Source of the DNA: an uncultured Rhodospirillaceae bacterium
GTDB lineage: Bacteria > Pseudomonadota > Alphaproteobacteria > Reyranellales > Reyranellaceae
DNA length: 64,000 bases
Reading direction: 5' to 3'
NCBI GenBank assembly: GCA_945952105.1
Contig: CAMFGZ010000022.1
Span: forward strand, 1 to 64,000
Shown: positions 40,371 to 49,462 of the stretch, in pieces
Numbering within the stretch: the stretch's first letter is position 1
How the letters are laid out: each line of letters starts with the position of its first letter
The notes under the pieces: model-generated
Told to the model about the DNA's origin: nothing
What the model saw: the letters and a program-made list of their open reading frames with translations, nothing else
Database searches by the model: none
Translations under genes and position numbers: made by a program

Positions 40371-41882
40371 ATGACGGCCCCGCTCACCATCCGCCTGCAT
40401 CCCGCCGATAATGTCGTCGTGGCGCGCATGGACATACTGCCCGGCACCAAGGTCGAGGGTGAGGTCGCGGCGGCGACGCGCGTGCCGCCCGGCCACAAGA
40501 TTCTCACCAGGGCGGTTAAGAGTGGCGAGCCACTGCGCAAGTACAACCAGATCATCGGCTTCGCGACCGAGGACATGGCGCCTGGCACGCACATCCATAC
40601 GCACAACTGCGTCATGGGCGACTTCGAGCGCGACTACGCCTTCTGCGCTGACGCCCATCCGACGGACTTCATCACGCCACCCGCCACCTTCCAGGGCTAT
40701 CGCCGGGCCGATGGCCGCGCTGCTACGCGCAACTATCTCGGCATCGTGACGACGGTGAACTGCTCGGCCGCCACCAGCCGCATGATCGCCTCCCGGCTCG
40801 AGCCGCTGCTGAAGGACTTCCCGAACATCGACGGTATCGTGCCTCTGACCCACGGCGGCGGCTGCGGCATGGCCGCGTCCGGCCTCGAGATGGACGTGCT
40901 GCGCCGCACGCTTGCGGGCTACACGAAGCATCCCAACATGGCGGCGGTCGTGGTGCTCGGCCTGGGTTGCGAGACCAACCAGATCTCTGGCCTGATGAAT
41001 GCCGAAGGACTCAAGCAAGGGCCGAAGCTCATCCCGATGGCCATCCAGGACGAGGGCGGTGTTGCCAAGACCGTGCTGCGCGCCGTCGACTTCCTGAAGG
41101 AGATCCTGCCCGAGGCGAACGACGTGAAGCGCGAGCCCATTCCGGCGAGCGAACTGATCCTCGCCCTGCAGTGCGGCGGCTCGGACGGCTATTCGGGCAT
41201 CTCGGCCAATCCCGCGCTGGGTGCGGCGGTCGATCTGCTGGTGCGCAATGGCGGCACCGCGGTGCTCTCGGAGACTCCGGAAATCTACGGCGCGGAACAT
41301 CTGCTGACTCGTCGTGCAGTAACCAAGGACGTCGGCGAGAAGATCGTCGAGCGCATCCGCTGGTGGGAGGACCACTGTGCCCGCACCGGCGGTGAAATGA
41401 ACAATAATCCTTCGCCCGGCAACAAGGCTGGCGGTCTCACCACGATCCTCGAGAAATCCCTGGGTGCAGTTGCGAAGGGCGGGACGACGAATCTCGTCGA
41501 TGTTTACAAGTACGCCGAGCCGATCACCGCCAAGGGCTTCGTCTACATGGATTCGCCGGGCTACGATCCGGTGTCGGCGACGGGACAGGTCGCCGGCGGT
41601 GCCAATGTCCTGTGCTTCACGACGGGGCGCGGCAGTGTCTTTGGCTGCAAGCCCACGCCGTCACTCAAGCTTGCGACGAATACCTCTCTCTATCGACGCA
41701 TGACTGACGACATGGACATCAATTGCGGAACGATCGTCGACGGTGAGGAGACGATCCAGGAGAACGGTCGGCGCATCTTCGACCTTATTCTTGCCACGGC
41801 CTCGGGTCAGAAAACCAAATCCGAGCTTTTGGGAATCGGGGACGACGAGTTCGAGCCGTGGAAGATTGGCGCAACAATGTGA
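40371..41882 (+). CDS. UxaA/GarD-family altronate or galactarate dehydratase
   Basis: A 503-residue Fe-dependent sugar-acid dehydratase. The N-terminal SAF domain (about 1-90) and the large C-terminal domain with MGDFERDY, HGGGCGMA and SVFGCKPTPSLKLATN are characteristic. Length (UxaA about 495, GarD about 523) does not separate the two substrates. AGGAGG precedes the ATG. It is placed in an operon with the DHDPS-family gene, which argues for an aldarate pathway. Confidence 0.87.
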   Translation: MTAPLTIRLHPADNVVVARMDILPGTKVEGEVAAATRVPPGHKILTRAVKSGEPLRKYNQIIGFATEDMAPGTHIHTHNCVMGDFERDYAFCADAHPTDFITPPATFQGYRRADGRAATRNYLGIVTTVNCSAATSRMIASRLEPLLKDFPNIDGIVPLTHGGGCGMAASGLEMDVLRRTLAGYTKHPNMAAVVVLGLGCETNQISGLMNAEGLKQGPKLIPMAIQDEGGVAKTVLRAVDFLKEILPEANDVKREPIPASELILALQCGGSDGYSGISANPALGAAVDLLVRNGGTAVLSETPEIYGAEHLLTRRAVTKDVGEKIVERIRWWEDHCARTGGEMNNNPSPGNKAGGLTTILEKSLGAVAKGGTTNLVDVYKYAEPITAKGFVYMDSPGYDPVSATGQVAGGANVLCFTTGRGSVFGCKPTPSLKLATNTSLYRRMTDDMDINCGTIVDGEETIQENGRRIFDLILATASGQKTKSELLGIGDDEFEPWKIGATM

Positions 41883-42096
41883 AGGGACGCTCGCAGCCAT
41901 TTTGACGTGGCGGCGTTACGTCCCTCATATGCGATCCTACGACTCACGAACTTGGCCATGCTTTGGCAGCCCAGCCCACAGCGGCCACGGACTTTTCCCC
42001 GAGCTTCCACCCAAATTCCCGGTTGTCGAAGGCGGTAGCAGCGAGCGCTCCGCCAGCGCGCATTTGCTTGCTCGTTCAATTGCCTAGGAGAGAGAA
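41883..42096 (+). promoter_or_regulatory. Long 5' leader/promoter region of the cold-shock gene
   Basis: A 214-bp stretch without coding frame. GGGACG...CGTCCC at about 41884-41925 can form a hairpin that may end the upstream dehydratase transcript. The rest may be a structured csp leader, which in cspA-type genes controls translation. No clear promoter boxes were found. Confidence 0.4.
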
Positions 42097-42303
42097 ATGG
42101 CTACAGGCACGGTCAAGTGGTTCAATGCCACTAAGGGATTTGGGTTCATCCAGCCGAGCGACGGCGGCAAGGACGTGTTCGTCCATATCAGCGCGGTGGA
42201 GCGCTCGGGCCTGAACGGGCTTAACGAAGGCCAGAAGATCGGGTACGAGATCGCCACCGAGCGTGGCCGGTCGGCCGCGGTCAATCTCAAGGCCGCCGAC
42301 TAG
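42097..42303 (+). CDS. csp: Cold-shock protein (CspA family)
   Basis: A 68-residue single cold-shock domain, an OB fold that binds single-stranded RNA and DNA. RNP1 is KGFGFI and RNP2 VFVHIS; FNATKGFGFI and ERSGL are typical of the family. AGGAGAGAG precedes the ATG at good distance. It acts as an RNA chaperone. The GNAT gene begins 5 bp downstream and is probably co-transcribed. Confidence 0.93.
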   Translation: MATGTVKWFNATKGFGFIQPSDGGKDVFVHISAVERSGLNGLNEGQKIGYEIATERGRSAAVNLKAAD

Positions 42304-42307
42304 ACAT

Positions 42308-42778
42308 ATGAGGATCGTCCCCCTCGTCGAACGCCCCGATCTTGCCGAGCAGGTTTCGGTCTGGGGCTTCGGCGAGTGGGGGCATCTCAATCCCGGCCAG
42401 ACGCTCGATCTGCGCCGGGCCGAGATTCAGGCGTCGATGAACGTCGATCGTGTTCCGATCGTCTTCGTCGCTGTCGATGACGGCAAGGGAGACGGGGAAG
42501 GGATCGTCGGCACCGCCTCGCTCGTTTTCGATGATCTCGAAGGCGATCCACGCAATCCGTGGCTCGCGAGCGTCTTCGTTCCCGCAGAGCACCGCAGGAA
42601 GGGCATCGCTTCGGCACTGGTCCGCAGCGTCGAGGATGCCGCGCGGCGCATAGGCTACGACCGCCTCTACCTCTTCACGAGCACCGCGCCCACGCTCTAC
42701 GCGGGACTGGGCTGGAGGGCGCTTGAGCAGCGCGACTATCGCGGCGAAATTATCCAGGTCATGGACAAATCGCTGTGA
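42308..42778 (+). CDS. GNAT-family N-acetyltransferase
   Basis: A 156-residue GNAT protein with the acetyl-CoA motif region VFVPAEHRRKGIASALVRSV (about 95-115; Q/RxxGxG variant RRKGIA) and C-terminal LYAGLGWRALE. Its ATG is 5 bp after the csp stop. Substrate unknown. A ribosome site for the downstream amidase lies at its 3' end, so the three genes may form one transcript. Confidence 0.82.
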   Translation: MRIVPLVERPDLAEQVSVWGFGEWGHLNPGQTLDLRRAEIQASMNVDRVPIVFVAVDDGKGDGEGIVGTASLVFDDLEGDPRNPWLASVFVPAEHRRKGIASALVRSVEDAARRIGYDRLYLFTSTAPTLYAGLGWRALEQRDYRGEIIQVMDKSL

Positions 42779-42788
42779 GGGAGTCCGC

Positions 42789-44184
42789 ATGCCATCCGAC
42801 CTGCACTATCTGTCGCTCGACGAGGTTGCGCGGCGCCTGAAGGCGCGCAAACTGACGTCCGTCGAACTGACCGGGTCGATGCTGGATCGCATCGGCCAGA
42901 TCGATTCCAGGCTCAAGAGCTACGCGACCGTGACCGCCGAGCGGGCGCTGGCCGATGCCGGGCGCCTCGACGCCGAGACGGCGGCCGGCATGTCGCGCGG
43001 GCCGCTGCATGGCGTGCCGATCGCGGTGAAGGACCTCTGCAACACCGAAGGCGTTCCGACCGCGGCCGGCATGGCGATCCATCGTGCCAACGTGCCGTCG
43101 TCCGACGCGACCGTCGTCGCACGGCTGAAGGCAGCCGGCGCGGTGATCCTCGGCAAGCTGCAGATGACCGAAGGCGCCTATGGAGCGCATCATCCGACCA
43201 TTCCGGCGCCGCTCAATCCCTGGAACGCCGCCTACTGGACGGGCTCCTCGTCATCGGGCTCGGGCGCGGCCACGGCGGCGGGTCTATGCTTCGCCTCGCT
43301 GGGCTCCGACACCGGCGGCTCGATCCGTTTCCCCTCGACCATGAACGGCCTGTCGGGCCTCAAGCCCACCTGGGGCCGCGTCAGTCGTGCCGGAGTCTTT
43401 CCGCTCGCCGAGTCGCTCGACCATATCGGCCCGATGACACGAAGCGCGCTCGACGCGGCGATCGTGCTGGGTGTGATCGCGGGCGCGGACAGCGAGGATC
43501 CCACCGCGACCAGCCTGCCGGTGCCCGACTATGCGGGGGGGCATCGATGCGGGCGTTCGCGGCAAGCGCATCGGTCTCGCGACCAACATGCACGACGTCG
43601 ACGCCGATGCGCAGCGCGCGCTCGACGATGCGGCCGCTGCATTCGGGAAGGCGGGCGCCATCCTCGGCGACGTGAAGCTGCCCGGCAATTTCGACCAGGG
43701 TTCACGCGACTGGGTGCCACTTTGCGGTATCGAGGCCGCGGTGGCGCATGAGGCCACATATCCGTCGCGCGCGGGCGAGTACGGTCCCGTCCTGTCCGGA
43801 CTGCTCGACCAGGGTCTTCGCCTCTCGGCAACCGATCTCGCGAAGATGCAGCTGCGCCGTGCCGCGCTGACCGGCGAACTCAACAAACTGCTGGCGTCGG
43901 TCGATCTTCTTCTGATGCCCGTGATGGGCAGGGCCGTGTGGTCGACCGACGCCCTGCTGTCGGCGGGCCGCGATCCCGAGGCGGTCGCGGCGCGCCTGCG
44001 CTACACGGCGCCGTTCGATCTCAGCGGCCATCCGACCTTGACCCTGCCCGGTGGAATGACGGCAGATGGCGTGCCCGTGGGCTTCCAGATCGTCGCAAAA
44101 GCCTTCGACGAGGGGCCCATTCTCGCGGCGGGACATGCTTACCAGCAGCAGACCGACTGGCATCTGAAACACCCGCCGCTCTAG
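42789..44184 (+). pseudogene. Amidase signature enzyme, disrupted by a one-base frameshift
   Basis: The first part (42789 to about 43540) carries the amidase-signature catalytic residues: Lys81 in AVKDLC, the Ser-rich GSSSSGSG loop and Ser178 in SDTGGSIR. After a run of seven G (43535-43541) the frame is lost. The second part (from about 43540 to 44184) continues the enzyme in another frame (GIDAGVRGKRIG to the C-terminus). Six G would restore one 464-residue open frame. Either a recent mutation, phase variation at the G tract, or a sequencing error. Family: Glu-tRNA amidotransferase A-like/indoleacetamide hydrolase type. Confidence 0.82.
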
Positions 44185-44281
44185 AATCCGCCTCTGTCCG
44201 GCGACGGGGAGAGCGTGGACGCTGAATCGTCAGTCATTTATAGTGCAGGGACCGCCCTCCAGGACGTTCCCTGCCGCGCAA

Positions 44282-46396
44282 ATGCCAAGCCTCTTCGCGA
44301 AAAACATGCGGCTGCGTCCGAGCATCCTCACGATGTTCGTCCTGCTGACGGTGCCTGTCTTCTTCGCGATCGTCGCCGTCAATTTCGTGTCGAACGAGAA
44401 GATCGCCCGCGACAATGCCGACGAGCTGGTGGGCCGGTTCAGCGTCGACGCGATCGAGAACATCCAGTACCTGTTCGATCCGATCAAATCGCTGGTCCGC
44501 AGCGCAGCCTCGGTCGGCAGCGAGCAGCCCGACTTCTATGAGAGCAACCGCTCGCTGAAGTTTCTTTTCAGCATCCTGCAGCACAGTGACCGCATCATCA
44601 GTGTCTATGTCGGCCTGACGGACGGCGTGTTCCGTCAGGCTCGCCAGATCGATCCTGCCGTGGAGATCCAGGGCAAGCTGCCGCCTGTCGGCACGGCTTA
44701 CGCCGATCGCTGGATCACGCCTCAACGCGGTTCGTCGCCGATCGACCACTACCTGTTCCTCGACAAGGATCAGAAGGAGCTCGGCAGCTCCGAGCAGACC
44801 ACCTCCTATGATCCTCGCTCGCGGCTCTGGTACCGTACCGCGCAACAGACCGGCGAGCTGTCGGTGAGCGATGTCGACGTCTTCGCGACCCTGGGTCTGG
44901 TGGGCTTCACCGTGGGCGCGCCATTCTACGTCGACGGTGTGCTGCGCGGCGTCGCCGCGGCCGACATCACGCTCGACGGACTTTCCACGTATCTCGCCGA
45001 ACGCAAGATCAGCGCGGGCACCCTGTCCTACATCCTGGATCACCAGGGACGGGTCATCGCCAACTCAGAGCGGCAGAAGACCTACGCCGCCCAGGGCGGC
45101 AAAGTGGAGCTGCAGCACATCACCTCGGTCGGCAACGAGCTGCCGGCCATCGCCTTCAGCAACCGGCCGCGCGACAACGACAAGATGTACTCTTTCAAGC
45201 ACGCCGGTCAGGACTATGTCGCGAGCCTGACGACGCTGCCGGCGGCCTTCGGCAAGAAATGGCAGCTCTTCGTCATCACGCCGCTGTCGGATTTCACCAG
45301 CGCCTTCGACGAGCAGAACAAGCGGCTGGCCCTGTTCGGCGTGATCGCCATCCTGCTGCAGATCTGCATCATCTACTTCCTGTCGAGCGTCATCTCCTCG
45401 CCGCTGGAGAAGCTGGCGCTCAAGGTGACCAGGATCCAGGACCTCGGCGGCGAAAATCTTCCGCCGCTGCAATCGCCGATCCGCGAGGTCGCCGTCCTGT
45501 CCAAGGCGATCGAAACGCTCGACGCGGCGGTGAAGTCCTTTGCTGCCTTCGTGCCCGTGGGGCTGGTGCGCGAGCTTCTCGATTCCGACCAGAAGCTGGA
45601 GCTCGGCGGCCACAGCCGCTTCCTCACGATCTTCTTCTCCGATCTCGAGGCTTTCTCGACCCTGTCGGAGGAAGTGCCGTCGCAGGAATTGCTGCTGCGC
45701 GTCTCGGCCTATCTCGCCATCGTCACGCGCGCGGTCAATGAGGAACACGGAACGATCGACAAGTTCATCGGCGACGGAGTCATGGCCTTCTGGGGCGCGC
45801 CGGCGCTGCTCGACGACCATGCGCAGAAGGCCTGCTTCGCGGCGCTGCGCATTCGCGAAGGCATGAAGGTGTTGAACGCCGGCTGGGAGGCGCAGGGGAC
45901 CAAGCCGCTCAACGTCCGCATCGGCATTCACAGCGATGCCGTGCTGGTTGGCAATATCGGCTCGAAGGAGCGCATGAGCTACACCGTCATGGGCGACGGT
46001 GTGAACATCGCGGCGCGCCTGGAAGGCGTGAACAAGGAGTACGGCACGCGGCTCTGCATCAGCCATGCCGTGTTCAAGGAGGCCGGCGAGAAGCTTTGTG
46101 TGCGGCCGATCGACGACGTCACGGTGAAGGGCCGCCGCTCCAAGGTGCCGATCTACGAGCTGGTCGGCGCCTATGGCATGGGGCCGGAATTCGAGCCGGA
46201 CGAGGCGACGTTGCGGCTCTGCCAGCTTACCCGGGCAGCCTATTCGGTCATGGTCACGGAGGACTATGCGCTCGCTCTGTCGCTCTACCAGGCGATTGCG
46301 GCCGAATATCCCGACGACCCGGTGGCTGCCGAGATGGTGAAGCGGCTGTCGGCCGTCGACCCATCGCGCCTCGTGCCGCTGCAGATGTCGCGCTGA
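44282..46396 (+). CDS. Membrane-bound class III adenylate/guanylate cyclase with Cache sensor
   Basis: About 704 residues. An N-terminal transmembrane helix (about 14-34) and a second (about 350-372) bracket a large periplasmic dCache-like sensor. A linker follows, then the cyclase domain: FSDLEAF (first metal Asp, about 448), GDGVMAFWG (second Asp), RIGIHSD and MGDGVNIAARLE (catalytic Asn/Arg). It should make cAMP or cGMP in response to an extracellular ligand. The start is uncertain (ATG 44282 or GTG 44243). It heads a tightly spaced operon with the next three genes. Confidence 0.87.
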   Translation: MPSLFAKNMRLRPSILTMFVLLTVPVFFAIVAVNFVSNEKIARDNADELVGRFSVDAIENIQYLFDPIKSLVRSAASVGSEQPDFYESNRSLKFLFSILQHSDRIISVYVGLTDGVFRQARQIDPAVEIQGKLPPVGTAYADRWITPQRGSSPIDHYLFLDKDQKELGSSEQTTSYDPRSRLWYRTAQQTGELSVSDVDVFATLGLVGFTVGAPFYVDGVLRGVAAADITLDGLSTYLAERKISAGTLSYILDHQGRVIANSERQKTYAAQGGKVELQHITSVGNELPAIAFSNRPRDNDKMYSFKHAGQDYVASLTTLPAAFGKKWQLFVITPLSDFTSAFDEQNKRLALFGVIAILLQICIIYFLSSVISSPLEKLALKVTRIQDLGGENLPPLQSPIREVAVLSKAIETLDAAVKSFAAFVPVGLVRELLDSDQKLELGGHSRFLTIFFSDLEAFSTLSEEVPSQELLLRVSAYLAIVTRAVNEEHGTIDKFIGDGVMAFWGAPALLDDHAQKACFAALRIREGMKVLNAGWEAQGTKPLNVRIGIHSDAVLVGNIGSKERMSYTVMGDGVNIAARLEGVNKEYGTRLCISHAVFKEAGEKLCVRPIDDVTVKGRRSKVPIYELVGAYGMGPEFEPDEATLRLCQLTRAAYSVMVTEDYALALSLYQAIAAEYPDDPVAAEMVKRLSAVDPSRLVPLQMSR

Positions 46397-46399
46397 TCG

Positions 46400-47095
46400 A
46401 TGCTCGATGTCAGGAAGCCCTCTCCGGCGGTCGCGGCGCTGCGACCGAGCGAGTACACGGCGGCTCTCGTCCAGGCGATTCGCGCCGAACCGTCCCGGGT
46501 GCGCGGTGCCCGCGTGCTGGAGATCGGATGCGGCAGCGGCGTGATCCTGGCGGTGCTGGGGGATCTGGGCGCGGTCTCGCTGTGCGGCGTCGACATCGAA
46601 CAAGATGCCATCGCCACGGGCAGGTCGCTGCTGGGCGAACTGGGGCACGATGCCGAGATCCATCAGGGCGACATGTGGCAGCCGGTGGCCGGCCGGCGCT
46701 TCGATCTCGTCGTCGCCAACCTTCCGCATTTCCCGATGGACCATTTCGAGGTGGCCGGGCGGCTGGCGACCTGGAGTTCGGGCGGCATCGACGGGCGGGA
46801 GCTCCTCGATCCTTTCCTCGAAGGGCTGGCGGATCACTTCAACGCCAATGGACGCGCCCTGATCACGCACAATGCCTTCGTGGACGTCGGGCGTTCGCGC
46901 CAGGTCCTTCGCCGGCACGGGCTCGTGATGCATATCGTGAGGACGGTGCTTGTCCACGTCGCCAACGAGAAGATCGACCTGATGACCCCCTCGATCCTGA
47001 AAGCCGAAGAGGGGCGCTCGATCCATCGCTACGGGCCGCATGTCTTCGCCGACATGCACATCGTCGAGATCGCCTCGGCCGGGGCGCAGGGCTGA
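46400..47095 (+). CDS. Class I SAM-dependent methyltransferase
   Basis: A 231-residue methyltransferase. Motif I is VLEIGCGSG, and VDIEQDAI is motif II. Motif IV reads NLPHFP where PrmC/HemK-type enzymes have NPPY, so it belongs to that general group but has a changed active-site motif. It starts 3 bp after the cyclase stop and its stop is 1 bp before the binding-protein fusion, so it is co-transcribed. Substrate unknown. Confidence 0.8.
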   Translation: MLDVRKPSPAVAALRPSEYTAALVQAIRAEPSRVRGARVLEIGCGSGVILAVLGDLGAVSLCGVDIEQDAIATGRSLLGELGHDAEIHQGDMWQPVAGRRFDLVVANLPHFPMDHFEVAGRLATWSSGGIDGRELLDPFLEGLADHFNANGRALITHNAFVDVGRSRQVLRRHGLVMHIVRTVLVHVANEKIDLMTPSILKAEEGRSIHRYGPHVFADMHIVEIASAGAQG

Positions 47096-47096
47096 C

Positions 47097-48767
47097 ATGG
47101 TCCTGCAGCGACTTCTGGCCCTCGTGCTGGCTTCGTTCGTCGCCCTCGCGACCCTGCCGGCGCGTGCCGGGACGCCCGATGAGGCGCTGGCGAAGCTGCT
47201 CGACGAGGCCAAGGCGGCCGCCTCCGTGCCGGGCGCGTGCGGGCAGCCCGGACTCGACCGGCTCGTCCGCATCTTCTGCGAGGGCAAGATCCGCGTCGGC
47301 GTGCGCGAGTACTATCCGCTGTTCGGGACGCGCGAGGGCAGCGTCCGCTCGGGCTACGACGTCGACGTCGCCCGCGGGCTTGCAAAACATCTCGGTGTCG
47401 AGCCGGTCTTCACGCGCGTGAACGCCGCAAGCCGTATTCCGCTGCTCGCCGACGACAAGATCGACCTCACCATCGCCACCATGGGCCACAATGCCCAGCG
47501 CGACGGCCAGGTGCGATTCATCCGTCCGCACTACTATCAGTCCGAGACGATCGTCGTCGGGCCAAAGGGACTTACGATCAGGGACTGGCCCGACGTTGCC
47601 AGCCGCACCATCTGCGTCACCATCGGCAACGGCTCCAACGCCCAGATCGTCTCGCACAATGCCCGCCTGATGCTGTTCGACGAGGCGGGCGTCCTGCCGG
47701 ACAAGCTGCGGGACGAGACCTGCACCCTGGCGGCGCAGGACGACAGCTTCTTCGACTACTACTTCACCGATCCCGCCTTCGCCGGCAGCTACGACAGGAA
47801 GTTCGGCTTCGCGCAGCTTCCCTGGGGCATGGCCGTGGCGCTGAGCGGCAACGACAGGCTCGCCAGGGCGCTCGACCTCACGAGCCAGATCTTCCACCGC
47901 GACGGCGTGTTCCTCGACATCGCGAAGGAGAACCATATCGGCCTCGGCTTTCTCCAGCGCCAGCGCGCGGTGTGGAACCGGCCGGAGTGCAACACCGATA
48001 CCGGCGCCGCCGATCCCGCCTGCGTCCTGCCGCCCCTCAGTGCCGTGCTGGAGCCCACGCCGTTCGCGAGCGAGGTCGCCGCGTTCGAGGGCTGGATCGA
48101 GAAACACACCGGCATTGCCTTGCAGTTGCCGATGTTCAAGACCATGCCGGCCTGGCTGCTGTTCAAGGCGGGCATCGTCAATTCGCTGGTCCTCGTGGCC
48201 GGCGCGCTGCTGGCCACGCTGCTCTTCTCGCTCGTTCTCGGCGCGTTGCAAAGCTCGCGCTCCTTCCTGTTGCGGTGGCCGGCGCGGGCGCTCACGATCG
48301 TCCTGCAATCCTCGCCGGTCGTGCTGACCCTCGTCATCTCCGCGGCGGTGGCGCTGGCGCTTTTTCCCTATTCGTCGGCCGTCGCGATCGGCGCGGCCAT
48401 CGTGGCGCTGGGCCTCATGAATGGCGCCAATGCGGGCCAGGCCATTGCCGAGGCGATGCACAGCCTGCGGACCGAGCGCGGCGGGCCGCCGGCGCCCACC
48501 ACCGAGCTGTTCGGTCGTGCGGTCAGCCGGTCGGCCACGCAGATCGTGTCCTTCCTCGTCAATGCCGCCAAGGGCACGCCGATCGCGAGCTTCATCGGCG
48601 CCCCCGAACTTCTGAGCGCACTCACCGACATCACCTCCTTCGCGAGTGGCCGGGCCAGTACCTATTCGCTGCTGCTCGTCTTCTATGTCTGCGTGGTCAT
48701 CGTTGTGGTCTGGCTCTGCGATAAGCTGCGGATCCGGCTCGAGCGCCGGCAGATGGTGACGGCATGA
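47097..48767 (+). CDS. Amino-acid ABC transporter: substrate-binding protein fused to permease
   Basis: A 556-residue fusion. A signal peptide (about 1-24) is followed by a periplasmic solute-binding domain of the polar amino acid type (about 60-300; GYDVDVARGLAKHLGV). A linker with a Cys pair (ECNTDTGAADPAC) leads to a permease module with about five hydrophobic helices (about 360-545) and an EAA-like loop. Such SBP-permease fusions are known in the His/Glu family. The ATG of the partner permease overlaps its stop (ATGA). No ATPase gene follows. Confidence 0.85.
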   Translation: MVLQRLLALVLASFVALATLPARAGTPDEALAKLLDEAKAAASVPGACGQPGLDRLVRIFCEGKIRVGVREYYPLFGTREGSVRSGYDVDVARGLAKHLGVEPVFTRVNAASRIPLLADDKIDLTIATMGHNAQRDGQVRFIRPHYYQSETIVVGPKGLTIRDWPDVASRTICVTIGNGSNAQIVSHNARLMLFDEAGVLPDKLRDETCTLAAQDDSFFDYYFTDPAFAGSYDRKFGFAQLPWGMAVALSGNDRLARALDLTSQIFHRDGVFLDIAKENHIGLGFLQRQRAVWNRPECNTDTGAADPACVLPPLSAVLEPTPFASEVAAFEGWIEKHTGIALQLPMFKTMPAWLLFKAGIVNSLVLVAGALLATLLFSLVLGALQSSRSFLLRWPARALTIVLQSSPVVLTLVISAAVALALFPYSSAVAIGAAIVALGLMNGANAGQAIAEAMHSLRTERGGPPAPTTELFGRAVSRSATQIVSFLVNAAKGTPIASFIGAPELLSALTDITSFASGRASTYSLLLVFYVCVVIVVVWLCDKLRIRLERRQMVTA

Positions 48768-49387
48768 GCAGGATATCGCCCGACTTCGTGCCGCAGCTCG
48801 TCGCGGGCATGGCGGTCAACTTCCAGATCGCGGCCATCGCCCTGCTGGTCGGGCTCGCCGTCGGCGGCCTGCTCACTCTCGCCAAGCTGGCGGGCGGGGT
48901 GCGCGGCGCGGTGGCCACGACGCTGATCGGCCTGATGCGCGCGGCGCCGACCTTTGTCGTCATGTTCTTCCTGCTGAACATCATCCCGTCCGACGCGACC
49001 CTGTTCGGCGTCCCCGTGGCGCCGTCGGGCATCATGACCGTGGCGCTGTCGCTGGTGCCCTATGCCGCCGCCTACGTCGCCGATAATGGCAGCGAGGCGC
49101 TGCGCCAGTTGCGCGACGGATCGCCGTTGGGCGCCCTGTTGTTCCTGCCCAACGTGACGCGTGCCTTCTTCGTGCTGGTCATGTCGTCGAGTGCCGGAGC
49201 GGCCATTGGCGTGCCTGAGGGGATCGCCGTCATCCTGCGCGAGGCCGAGCCGATGCCGACGCTGGGCGACAAGATGGTCCTGTTCGCCATCGGCATCCTC
49301 TGCTTCGGCATCACCCTCCAGGCCGGCTTCGCGCTGATGCGCCTGCTCCAGCGGTATCTCGGACACCTCGCGTTGCGCGCCCGCTAG
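48764..49387 (+). CDS. Amino-acid ABC transporter permease
   Basis: A 207-residue inner-membrane permease with about five helices and the EAA-type loop (GSEALRQLRDGSPLGAL). It overlaps the fused binding protein-permease by 4 bp and completes the two-permease channel. Together they would import an amino acid or small polar solute. The ATP-binding subunit must be encoded elsewhere. Confidence 0.84.
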   Translation: MSRISPDFVPQLVAGMAVNFQIAAIALLVGLAVGGLLTLAKLAGGVRGAVATTLIGLMRAAPTFVVMFFLLNIIPSDATLFGVPVAPSGIMTVALSLVPYAAAYVADNGSEALRQLRDGSPLGALLFLPNVTRAFFVLVMSSSAGAAIGVPEGIAVILREAEPMPTLGDKMVLFAIGILCFGITLQAGFALMRLLQRYLGHLALRAR

Positions 49388-49462
49388 GGTGTAGGCTTCC
49401 TCCCAACAAGCGCGACCGGAGAACGGTCGGATGCGCCGGAGGAAACGAGGACACGTGATTTC

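Noticed and set aside
45065..47287. 740-codon open frame on the minus strand
   Set aside because: Antisense shadow of the cyclase-methyltransferase genes, lacking motifs and a ribosome site.
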